Below, piece by piece: positions 1 to 5,417 of a stretch of 5,501 nt of DNA. The notes below the pieces were generated by a model that saw only the letters and a program-made list of their open reading frames with translations, was not told the DNA's origin and made no database searches. Within the stretch, counting starts at the first letter, position 1. Each line of letters begins with the position of its first letter. The translations under genes and the position numbers were made by a program. The stretch lies in contig CAIKXH010000068.1 of assembly GCA_903831335.1 (NCBI GenBank), positions 1-5,501 on the forward strand, given 5' to 3'. This DNA comes from Candidatus Uhrbacteria bacterium. GTDB lineage: Bacteria; Patescibacteriota; Patescibacteriia; UBA9934; GWF2-40-263.

Positions 1-616
1 GAGCGAGTGCCTGTAAAACACGTTCATGCCCCTTACGGTCGACAAGCCTTCCGACACTCAATAAACGAAGATCTGAAGAGGTGTTACGTGTAGCGACTGT
101 AGCTGGCAAAAGAGATGGATGAACAGGAGGATAGATCGTCAAAATATTTGTGAGACCAAGTGTTTGTTGCAGTTCTTGAGCGAGCGCATTTGAATTTGCA
201 ACAACCAAATAAGCTCGTGACAAAACGCGACCAAGAAGTTGACGCTTGTTTCTCATGGCAAGCCTAACATCCATACCATGAACAATCACAATATAGGGTT
301 TCTTTGTAAACCACTTTGCCACCATTGCCGCTGTTCCAAACGGGATCACATGGCTAACAACCACACAACGATATGTGCGTGATTCTTGCATGAGTAAAAA
401 AACCGTCTTCAGCCAATGTGGCCAAATCCATTTATAAAATAAAGCTGTTTCTTTCAATGAATAAGAATGGGCAAATTCAGCACCTGGTTTTAATGGTCCT
501 GTAACCACCTGTAATCGATCTTGAAAATATTCTGCAAACAACCCTAAATACCGAGCCACACCGCCTCGGCTTGGAAGAAAATCATGTGTGATAAGAAAAA
601 GGTCACGTTCCGTCAT
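1..616 (-). CDS. GT4-like glycosyltransferase, N-terminal part (runs off left edge)
   Basis: An open frame of 205 codons starts with ATG at 616 and stays open to the window edge, so the C-terminal part is missing. The translation reads as a GT-B fold glycosyltransferase of the GT4 type, which transfers a sugar from a nucleotide-sugar donor at the cytoplasmic membrane face. Visible marks are an N-terminal strand followed by DFLPSRGGVARY (residues 12-23, the glycine loop of the acceptor domain), VHGMDV (112-117), VVANSN (138-143), and LLSVGRLVDRKGH (185-197), which opens the C-terminal donor-binding Rossmann domain. The catalytic E-x7-E region would lie beyond the edge. The start codon overlaps the flippase stop as ATGA, pointing to translational coupling, and no Shine-Dalgarno is seen. 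With a flippase upstream, a role in surface glycan or lipid-linked oligosaccharide assembly is likely. Sugar and acceptor cannot be told. The family call is firm, the exact function open. Confidence 0.88.
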   Translation of the reverse strand, partial: MTERDLFLITHDFLPSRGGVARYLGLFAEYFQDRLQVVTGPLKPGAEFAHSYSLKETALFYKWIWPHWLKTVFLLMQESRTYRCVVVSHVIPFGTAAMVAKWFTKKPYIVIVHGMDVRLAMRNKRQLLGRVLSRAYLVVANSNALAQELQQTLGLTNILTIYPPVHPSLLPATVATRNTSSDLRLLSVGRLVDRKGHERVLQALA

Positions 617-2061
617 ACAACAGGGAGAGTTTTTCTAAAAAGAGAACGGATACCTTGTAAATCTTTTTTGGTGACCGAATGCGTCAACAACAGACAAGCA
701 ACATAGACACCGGCTGCGCATGGAATAATGAATATCCAGCCAACAATAGGCTTTATAAAATACCCCACGACCCACATCACGATACCACTCGAAACGATCC
801 CCAACACAGTTTTGAAAAACAGCCAATCCAATAACGTTGGTAGGAATCTTGAAACAACGAACAATTCTAAAATAATCATGATTGAATAACTTACAAGTGA
901 ACCAATAACTGCACCCATTAATCCAAACCGTGGAATAAACACAAGATCCAAGATTATATTACACAACATCGTGACCCCCAAAATCTTCATACGAGAAGAC
1001 TGTCTGTCAGAAGCATTTAAGAGTGCCCCAAAAGGAATTTCCAAAAACGATGGGAATAAGACAAAAATGAGTACACGCAAAATATCAACAGAACCCGCGT
1101 ACCCCTTTCCGACAAGATTCACTGCCTCTGGCGCGACAAGCCACAAACCAAACACAATTGGTGTTGCGATAAGCAATATGTACCAAATAGCTCTTGAGAA
1201 TGTATATTTTGTTGTATCGCGATCTTCAGCAATTGCCGCACTCAAACTTGGATAAAGAGCTGCCGAGAATGCAAGAGGTAGAAATTGAAATGCATACGTG
1301 AATTTATAGGCAACGCTATAAACCCCAATGGCTGCCGTGCTCATGAGCTTTGAAATCAAAATAACATCAATTGTACTATAGATTTTTGTGAAAATTCCTG
1401 CGAGCGCAAATGGTGTCATGATCTTGATCAGTGTCATGATCTGATGTTTATTCCAGACAGGAGCAAATATTTGATAACCATAAAGACGAATAACTTGCGA
1501 TGAGGCTATTGCTAGGTTTGTAAAGCTTCCGAAAATAAGTGCAACAATCAGCCAAATGACATTTGGAAAAAATAAGAGTGAGATTGTTCCCGTGAGCACT
1601 GTCACGAGTTGTCCAATCACCATTCCTACTGCTTCATATTTCAGCTGTTGTGATCCACGCAAGACTCCATAACACACCAATGCGAGCGCATCAGAAATCA
1701 AGATGAGGACAGCTACCCAAATCAGTTTTGTTGTTAAGGCGTCATATCCGAATAAAATACTTGCAGCAAAAACAGTAATGACAGCAACAATCAACAAAAG
1801 ATACTTAAGACCAATCGCTTCTCTCATAATTGACCGTATCTCCGCTGGTCTTTTTGCAATATCTCTTATCAAAACAGAGCTCAGTCCCAAATCTGCAACA
1901 ACAGAAAACATGGTAATGATGGATGTCACAAGGAAAAATATTCCTGTTCTTTCAGGCATCATGATGCGCGCAAGTAACAAAAAATAGACAAAAGCAATGA
2001 TCTTTTGTCCAACAGATGCAGCGGTCATGAAAGCGGTGTTTTTTGCGAGATGCTGTGACAT
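613..2061 (-). CDS. Polysaccharide/oligosaccharide flippase (Wzx-like, MOP superfamily)
   Basis: This 482-residue protein is almost entirely hydrophobic, with about 14 predicted membrane segments by eye (roughly residues 17-34, 40-62, 84-105, 113-134, 144-165, 168-190, 215-237, 243-270, 291-311, 327-348, 358-377, 380-405, 415-436 and 440-460). Length and helix count fit the Polysacc_synt branch of the MOP superfamily, which flips undecaprenyl-linked oligosaccharides across the cytoplasmic membrane. Family-like traits are the amphipathic start (KNTAFMTAASVGQK), LLLARIMMPERTGIF after helix 1, and IPRFGLMGAVIGSLVSY at residues 376-392. The tail is basic and cytoplasmic. The start at 2061 keeps the usual N-terminal helix; M12 (2028) is a weaker alternative. 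No Shine-Dalgarno precedes it. It follows the terminator of the ribosomal operon and overlaps the downstream glycosyltransferase gene by 4 bases. A MurJ-like lipid II flippase is possible, but the glycosyltransferase neighbour favours a Wzx-like role. The substrate is unknown. Confidence 0.88.
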   Translation of the reverse strand: MSQHLAKNTAFMTAASVGQKIIAFVYFLLLARIMMPERTGIFFLVTSIITMFSVVADLGLSSVLIRDIAKRPAEIRSIMREAIGLKYLLLIVAVITVFAASILFGYDALTTKLIWVAVLILISDALALVCYGVLRGSQQLKYEAVGMVIGQLVTVLTGTISLLFFPNVIWLIVALIFGSFTNLAIASSQVIRLYGYQIFAPVWNKHQIMTLIKIMTPFALAGIFTKIYSTIDVILISKLMSTAAIGVYSVAYKFTYAFQFLPLAFSAALYPSLSAAIAEDRDTTKYTFSRAIWYILLIATPIVFGLWLVAPEAVNLVGKGYAGSVDILRVLIFVLFPSFLEIPFGALLNASDRQSSRMKILGVTMLCNIILDLVFIPRFGLMGAVIGSLVSYSIMIILELFVVSRFLPTLLDWLFFKTVLGIVSSGIVMWVVGYFIKPIVGWIFIIPCAAGVYVACLLLTHSVTKKDLQGIRSLFRKTLPVV

Positions 2062-2070
2062 GTATAGACA

Positions 2071-2099
2071 AGGTTAGCAAAATTGAGAGGTTTTGTAAA
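2071..2099 (-). promoter_or_regulatory. Possible promoter of the flippase-glycosyltransferase unit
   Basis: In the short gap after the ribosomal-operon terminator, the minus strand carries TTTACA (2094-2099, five of six matches to the sigma-70 -35 box), a 17-base spacer, and TGC followed by TAACCT (2071-2079), an extended -10 type element with a poor -10 core. A start about 7 bases downstream would fall within a few bases of the flippase ATG, giving a nearly leaderless transcript. The -35 box sits in the U-tract of the terminator, inside a near-palindrome (GTTTTACAAAAC, 2090-2101). The spacing is good but the -10 is weak, so this is a suggestion; read-through from the ribosomal operon is the alternative. 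Confidence 0.3.
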
Positions 2100-2130
2100 A
2101 CAAAAATACCTGCACAAGGCAGGTATTTTT
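2097..2130 (-). terminator. Intrinsic terminator of the ribosomal protein operon
   Basis: A perfect 12-base-pair inverted repeat (AAAAATACCTGC / GCAGGTATTTTT, plus-strand arms 2102-2113 and 2119-2130) encloses a 5-base loop. On the minus strand the right arm ends in five T, then G and four more T, giving a U-tract for transcripts arriving from rpsI. The hairpin begins on the base immediately after the rpsI TAA, so there is no spacer. On the plus strand it is also followed by T residues and could act in both directions, but no plus-strand gene needs it. It separates the ribosomal unit from the glycan genes. Confidence 0.92.
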
Positions 2131-2535
2131 TTAACGTTTTGACCACTGTGGTGAACGACGAGCAGACAACTTTCCGAATTTCTTTCTTTCACGGATACGA
2201 GCGTCGCGTGTCATCATTCCTTGCTTTTTCAAAACTGTTTTATATTCAGGATTGAATTCAACGAGTGCACGAGCAATTCCAAGGCGGATACTATCCGCTT
2301 GTCCTGCTTGTCCACCACCCTTCACAACAATTTGAACATCAAACATGTTTTCCGTTCCTGTAAGAACAAGAGGCGATTTAACTGTTTGGTGTTGAATCGT
2401 TGTTGGAAGATATTTTTCAAGCGGACGATCATTGATAACAATCTTTCCAGATCCGTTATGATGAAGTCTTACTTGAGCAACCGCACATTTGCGTCGTCCA
2501 ACCGCTCCAATAAATTTTGTTGCTTGTTCAGTCAT
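2131..2535 (-). CDS. rpsI: 30S ribosomal protein S9
   Basis: This 134-residue protein is S9 of the small subunit head, whose C-terminal tail reaches toward the P-site tRNA. The family pattern is complete: GAVGRRKCAVAQVRL near the start (residues 10-24), a GSGKIVINDRPLEKYL segment (28-43), VKGGGQAGQADSIRLGIARAL (71-91), and the basic tail ending SPQWSKR, equivalent to the PQFSKR tail of E. coli. Length is normal (about 130). The start ATG lies one base after the rplM stop in a TAATATG junction with no Shine-Dalgarno, so translation is probably coupled to L13. It is the last gene of the ribosomal unit, and the terminator hairpin starts right after its TAA. Confidence 0.97.
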   Translation of the reverse strand: MTEQATKFIGAVGRRKCAVAQVRLHHNGSGKIVINDRPLEKYLPTTIQHQTVKSPLVLTGTENMFDVQIVVKGGGQAGQADSIRLGIARALVEFNPEYKTVLKKQGMMTRDARIRERKKFGKLSARRSPQWSKR

Positions 2536-2536
2536 A

Positions 2537-2899
2537 TTAGTTCTTGACGACGAGACGCTTCAAACGCTCATTGCGGTGTGAATTCTTTGGGAGCATACGA
2601 GAAACCGCACGAACCAAGACATCACCTGGGTTATCTGCCCACACTTTTTTCATAGAGGTTGTACGCAAACCGCTTGCATACGCCGTGTGGTGAAAATATT
2701 GTTTTTGCTCCAATCTTTTTCCGATGATCTTCATTTTAGAAGCATTGATCACTTGAACATGATCTCCACCATCTACGTTTGGTGCAAAGGAAGCCTTGTG
2801 TTTTCCCATTAAAAGACCGACAGCTTGTGTTGCAAGACGTCCAGGGCTTTTTCCATCCGCATCGATGGTATGAATATTTCGATCAAGTTCATTCTTCAT
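2537..2899 (-). CDS. rplM: 50S ribosomal protein L13 (short form)
   Basis: I place the start at ATG 2899 (MKNELDRNIHTIDADGK), giving 120 residues. An in-frame extension to 3010 is open but overlaps rplQ by over 100 bases and shows no L13 similarity. L13 is an early-assembling 23S rRNA binder of the large subunit. Recognisable parts are IDADGKSPGRLATQ (12-25), LLMGKHKASFAPNVDGGDHV (29-48), ASKMKIIGKRLEQKQYFHHT (53-72) and RAVSRMLPKNSHRNERLKRL (97-116). Compared with the 142-residue E. coli protein it lacks about 7 N-terminal residues and about 15-20 at the C-terminus, where E. coli continues past the Arg/Lys-rich helix. I recall such short L13 forms from Patescibacteria. The start follows the rplQ stop by one base (TAATATG) with no Shine-Dalgarno. 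Confidence 0.95.
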   Translation of the reverse strand: MKNELDRNIHTIDADGKSPGRLATQAVGLLMGKHKASFAPNVDGGDHVQVINASKMKIIGKRLEQKQYFHHTAYASGLRTTSMKKVWADNPGDVLVRAVSRMLPKNSHRNERLKRLVVKN

Positions 2900-2900
2900 A

Positions 2901-3251
2901 TTAAACAAGTTCAATTTGAACGACAGGAGCTCCGTCTCCTTTGCGTGTTCCCATCTTGGTAATACGTGTGTATCCACCATGACGATCCGCATAACGTGGA
3001 GCGAGAACATCTAAAATTTTATTGACAGGATTCTCAGAGGCAAAACGCTTCATTAAATTGCGGCGTGTTGCAAGAGTAGCTGTTTTTCCATCTGTGATGG
3101 ATCTTTCAACCAATGAACGCACAACTTTTGCCTTCGTTTCCGTTGTTTTTACTTTTTCGTGTAAAATAATACTCGCAGCCAAACTTGAAAGCATGGCAGT
3201 TCTAGAGGAAGTTCGTCTTCCGAGTGTTTTTACGGCGTTACGATGGCGCAT
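2901..3251 (-). CDS. rplQ: 50S ribosomal protein L17
   Basis: This 116-residue protein is L17, a large-subunit protein near the exit tunnel. It has the standard opening MRHRNAVKTLGRRTSSRTAMLSSL in two parts (the RHR start and the GR-x-SSHR-like loop, residues 1-24), a helix leading to the HEKVKTTETKAKVVRSLVER block (31-50), and the C-terminal PRYADRHGGYTRITKMGTRKGDGAP pattern (85-109). Length matches the compact bacterial form of about 115-130. It starts 11 bases after the rpoA stop, the usual rpoA-rplQ order. No Shine-Dalgarno is visible in the gap (GTCCTACGCAT), but a hairpin ends at the rpoA stop just upstream and may influence coupling. Its own stop is one base from the rplM start. Confidence 0.97.
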   Translation of the reverse strand: MRHRNAVKTLGRRTSSRTAMLSSLAASIILHEKVKTTETKAKVVRSLVERSITDGKTATLATRRNLMKRFASENPVNKILDVLAPRYADRHGGYTRITKMGTRKGDGAPVVQIELV

Positions 3252-3262
3252 ATGCGTAGGAC

Positions 3263-3985
3263 TTAGGAAACATCTGATTCCTCAGATGAAATTTCCATTG
3301 GTTTGTTGAGAAGGATTGAAAAATAATCGATAAGTGTTTTTGCAGACTGTTCTACAGCTTCTTCTGGGCTAATGGTTCCGTCTGTTTCAATATTCATGAT
3401 GAGCTTATCAAAGTTTGTGATATCGCCCACACGTGTATTTACGACATGGTAACCAACGTTTCTTACTGGGGAAAACAATGCGTCAATTGCAATGGTTCCG
3501 AGGTCATGCGTCTCACCGACGCGCTCTTCTGTTGTTGAGTACCCACGTCCTTTTCTGACGGTGATCTCCATTTCAAAAGAAGCTTTTGCGTCTGTAAGAT
3601 GCGCAATTACGAGCTCAGGATTCATGATCTCCACATCTGCATTTGGAGTCAAATCAGCGGCAGTAATTGTTTTTAAACCGGACGCACTCAACTTAAGAAT
3701 CACAGGTTCATCAGTGAACACCTTGAGACGAAGCGTTTTGAGATTCAAGATGATTTCTAAAGCATCTTCTTTTACGTTCTCAATTGCCTGAAACTCATGT
3801 GTAACACCTTTCATCTTTACGGCTGTCACAGCAGCTCCTGGTAAAGATGATAGCAACACGCGACGCAAAGCGTTTCCGAGTGTTGTTCCATATCCGTAGA
3901 AACATGGCTCTACAACCAAAACACCTTCGTTTGGTCGTTCGCCCTTTTCGAACGAAATTTTTGATGGAAGAAGAATGTTCTCCAT
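3263..3985 (-). CDS. rpoA: RNA polymerase alpha subunit lacking the C-terminal domain
   Basis: Alpha forms the dimer on which beta and beta' assemble. The 240 residues cover a full N-terminal domain: GYGTTLGNALRRVLLSSLPG (31-50, dimer and beta contact region), KGVTHEFQAIENVKEDALEI (59-78), KGRGYSTTEER (145-155), IDALFSPVRNVGYHVVNTRVG (167-187) and TDGTISPEEAVEQSAKTLIDYF (201-222). The protein stops about 20 residues after this, where the linker would begin. The alpha-CTD of about 80-90 residues, which binds UP-element DNA and activators in E. coli (329 aa), is absent. The next gene starts 11 bases later, so no displaced CTD is present and a frameshift is unlikely. The tail EISSEESDVS is acidic. 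It is the one gene here with a strong Shine-Dalgarno (AAGGAGGT, 7 bases before ATG). The flanking rpsD and rplQ are the usual neighbours. Confidence 0.97.
   Translation of the reverse strand: MENILLPSKISFEKGERPNEGVLVVEPCFYGYGTTLGNALRRVLLSSLPGAAVTAVKMKGVTHEFQAIENVKEDALEIILNLKTLRLKVFTDEPVILKLSASGLKTITAADLTPNADVEIMNPELVIAHLTDAKASFEMEITVRKGRGYSTTEERVGETHDLGTIAIDALFSPVRNVGYHVVNTRVGDITNFDKLIMNIETDGTISPEEAVEQSAKTLIDYFSILLNKPMEISSEESDVS
3266..3296 (-). other. RNA hairpin at the 3' end of rpoA, GNRA-type loop
   Basis: Read as minus-strand RNA, the last codons of rpoA form GGAAA, a 3-base bulge UUU, a 7-base-pair stem CAUCUGA/UCAGAUG closed by the tetraloop GGAA (a GNRA sequence), then UUUCC pairing with the first five bases. 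The structure has 12 base pairs and ends exactly at the UAA stop codon. It lies 14 bases upstream of the rplQ start. No U-tract follows, so it is not a terminator. A role in mRNA stability, processing or rpoA-rplQ coupling is inference; chance is possible in a coding region. Confidence 0.5.
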
Positions 3986-3992
3986 ACGACGT

Positions 3993-4000
3993 ACCTCCTT
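3993..4000 (-). promoter_or_regulatory. Strong ribosome binding site of rpoA
   Basis: The minus strand carries AAGGAGGT, 7 bases before the rpoA ATG, a full match to the usual anti-Shine-Dalgarno of 16S rRNA. It confirms the start at 3985 and sits in the widest gap inside the ribosomal cluster (21 bases). No other visible start in the window has a comparable site. Confidence 0.9.
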
Positions 4001-4006
4001 AGTGAT

Positions 4007-4618
4007 TTATCGAGAGTAAAATTCTACGATCAACCGCGGATCAAAAACTTTTTCAACGTCATCCGCTTGTGGCTCGCCAGTTACTTTTCCTGTTAAAGCA
4101 GCAATATCTGCGCTCAACCATTTTGGAACTTGATTTTCTTGATGCAGTTCACCCATTGCTTTTACGATTCCTTTTTCCTTTTTATTTTCCTTGACGGAGA
4201 TTACCTCTCCAACACTTACGCTATAAGAAGGAATATCAACCAATTTATTGTTCACAAGAACAAATCCGTGTCCAACGAGTTGTCGAGCTTGTCTTCGGGT
4301 TTTTGCGAAGCCAAGACGATAAACGACGTTATCAAGACGTTGTTCCAAAAGCTGGATCATGAATTCTGCAGTGTTTCCTTTGTGTTGAGAAGCTTTTTCA
4401 AAACATTTTCGGAACTGCTTTTCTAGAAGTCCATAAACAGCTTTTGCTTTTTGCTTTTCAAGCAACTGTTCTCCATACCCAGAAATACGACGATGATTTC
4501 CTTGTTTTGGGCCATGAACACCTGGTGGATATGGTCGGCGACGAACATACTTTTCTTTGCCGAGCACAATCCCCAGACGTCTGGAGAGTTTTACGATTGG
4601 GATTTGATTTTTTGCCAT
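4007..4618 (-). CDS. rpsD: 30S ribosomal protein S4
   Basis: This 203-residue protein is S4, a primary 16S rRNA binder that nucleates assembly of the small-subunit body and, in E. coli, represses the alpha operon. The N-terminal part has KLSRRLGIVLG (10-20) and RRPYPPGVHGPKQGNHRRISGYG (27-49). The S4 RNA-binding domain spans about 93-155 (QRLDNVVYRLGFAKTRRQARQLV then GHGFVLVNNKLVDIPSYSVSVGEVI), and the C-terminus ends VEFYSR as usual. The zinc-binding cysteines found near the N-terminus of many bacterial S4 proteins are absent; serine stands where CRLCR would be, so this is a zinc-free form. It starts 3 bases after the rpsK stop (TAGTTTATG), without a Shine-Dalgarno. Any S4 autoregulatory site upstream of rpsM could not be recognised. 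Confidence 0.97.
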   Translation of the reverse strand: MAKNQIPIVKLSRRLGIVLGKEKYVRRRPYPPGVHGPKQGNHRRISGYGEQLLEKQKAKAVYGLLEKQFRKCFEKASQHKGNTAEFMIQLLEQRLDNVVYRLGFAKTRRQARQLVGHGFVLVNNKLVDIPSYSVSVGEVISVKENKKEKGIVKAMGELHQENQVPKWLSADIAALTGKVTGEPQADDVEKVFDPRLIVEFYSR

Positions 4619-4621
4619 AAA

Positions 4622-5017
4622 CTAGACGCGACGTGGTTTGCGTGGACGGCAACCATTATGAGGTAGCGGGGTTAAATCTTTGATAGAAAGTACTTGAAAT
4701 CCGTTTGCGTTCAGTGCACGGACAGCGGAATCTCTTCCAGCCCCAACACCCTTTACGAACACATTCACTTCTTTCAATCCAATTTCTTTTACTCGGTCTG
4801 CAGCAGCCTTCACAATCATACCAGCGGCATAAGGTGTTGCTTTCTTTGGACCTTTAAATCCACAGTTACCAGCACTTGACCATGCAAGAGTGTTTCCGTT
4901 CAGGTCTGTAAGTGTGACAATGGTATTATTAAAGGTGGCTTGAATAAACACGTTACCTTGGGTAACAGATTTAACCACTTTCTTTTTCTTTGCTTTAATT
5001 GTTTTTGCAACAGCCAT
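4622..5017 (-). CDS. rpsK: 30S ribosomal protein S11
   Basis: S11 forms part of the 30S platform near the mRNA exit channel. The 131-residue product carries a lysine-rich N-terminal tail (8-16), GNVFIQATFNNTIVTLTD (21-38), the SSAGNCGFKGPKKATPYAA block (47-65), VKEIGLKEVNVFVKG (76-90), and the conserved end DLTPLPHNGCRPRKPRRV (114-131). The length is normal. One deviation is GVGAGR at residues 90-95, where most bacteria have GPGxGR. Its ATG is one base after the rpsM stop (TAATATG), with no Shine-Dalgarno in the preceding 20 bases, implying translation coupled to S13. Order rpsM-rpsK-rpsD-rpoA-rplQ is that of the classical alpha operon. Confidence 0.97.
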   Translation of the reverse strand: MAVAKTIKAKKKKVVKSVTQGNVFIQATFNNTIVTLTDLNGNTLAWSSAGNCGFKGPKKATPYAAGMIVKAAADRVKEIGLKEVNVFVKGVGAGRDSAVRALNANGFQVLSIKDLTPLPHNGCRPRKPRRV

Positions 5018-5018
5018 A

Positions 5019-5405
5019 TTAGGTCTTAGTCAAGGCTCGACGTCCACTTCCGGTTGTTTTACGGACGTTTCCTCGAACGGTTCGTGAATTGGTTTTTGTT
5101 CTCTGACCGTGTACTGGTAAATGCTTTGAGTGACGTGATCCACGATAAGAAGCGATTTCTTTTAAGCGTTTCACGTTTGAGAGAACATCACGTTTGAGAT
5201 CCCCTTCCAATCTACGTCCTTTTTCAACAAGATCACGAACTACCTTAACCTGATCTTCCGTAAGATCTTTTGTTTTGATGTCACCCTTAACCTCAGCTTG
5301 CTTCAAAATTGATTCAGCAGTGGTTGGGCCTACACCATAAATATAGGTAAGCGCAATTCGGATGTGTTTGTTGAGAGGAATATTAACCCCGGCGATTCGT
5401 GCCAT
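5019..5405 (-). CDS. rpsM: 30S ribosomal protein S13
   Basis: S13 sits in the 30S head and forms intersubunit bridges with L5. I choose ATG 5405 because it gives MARIAGVNIP, the family's standard start, and 128 residues. A TTG two codons upstream (5411) is in frame and lies 9 bases after an AAGGG in the end of rpmJ (5421-5425), so it may be used instead and would add Met-Ser. Motifs are NKHIRIALTYIYGVGPTTAESIL (12-34), the helical middle EGDLKRDVLSNVKRLKEIASYRG (67-89), and HLPVHGQRTKTNSRTVRG (95-112), followed by a basic tail that contacts the P site. The tail is about 10 residues longer than in E. coli, which is common. It follows rpmJ by 12 bases. Confidence 0.96.
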   Translation of the reverse strand: MARIAGVNIPLNKHIRIALTYIYGVGPTTAESILKQAEVKGDIKTKDLTEDQVKVVRDLVEKGRRLEGDLKRDVLSNVKRLKEIASYRGSRHSKHLPVHGQRTKTNSRTVRGNVRKTTGSGRRALTKT

Positions 5406-5417
5406 AGACAAAATAAA

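Noticed and set aside
1413..1442. 12-base direct repeat (GTGTCATGATCT) with an 18-base period
   Set aside because: It lies in frame within the flippase gene, encoding the repeated residues IMT around LIK, and only two copies exist; it reads as chance or codon-level similarity.
971..1987. Open frames of 94 codons on the plus strand inside the flippase gene (971-1255 and 1703-1987)
   Set aside because: They are antisense to a well-supported membrane protein gene, have no recognisable domain, and have no ribosome binding site.
1952..2146. Minus-strand open frame of 64 codons spanning the flippase start, the terminator and the end of rpsI
   Set aside because: It runs through the terminator hairpin in a different frame from both neighbours and has no recognisable content.
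2900..3010. N-terminal extension of rplM to an ATG at 3010
   Set aside because: The extra 37 codons overlap the rplQ coding region and carry no L13-like sequence; ATG 2899 gives the family start and the one-base junction seen elsewhere in the operon.
2043..4879. Several plus-strand open frames of 61-108 codons opposite rpsI, rplQ, rpoA, rpsD and rpsK
   Set aside because: Each mirrors a clearly recognised ribosomal or polymerase gene on the minus strand, and none resembles a protein.
5406..5411. TTG at 5411 as the definite start of rpsM
   Set aside because: An AAGGG is suitably placed, but the ATG at 5405 yields the near-universal MARIAG start; kept only as an alternative.
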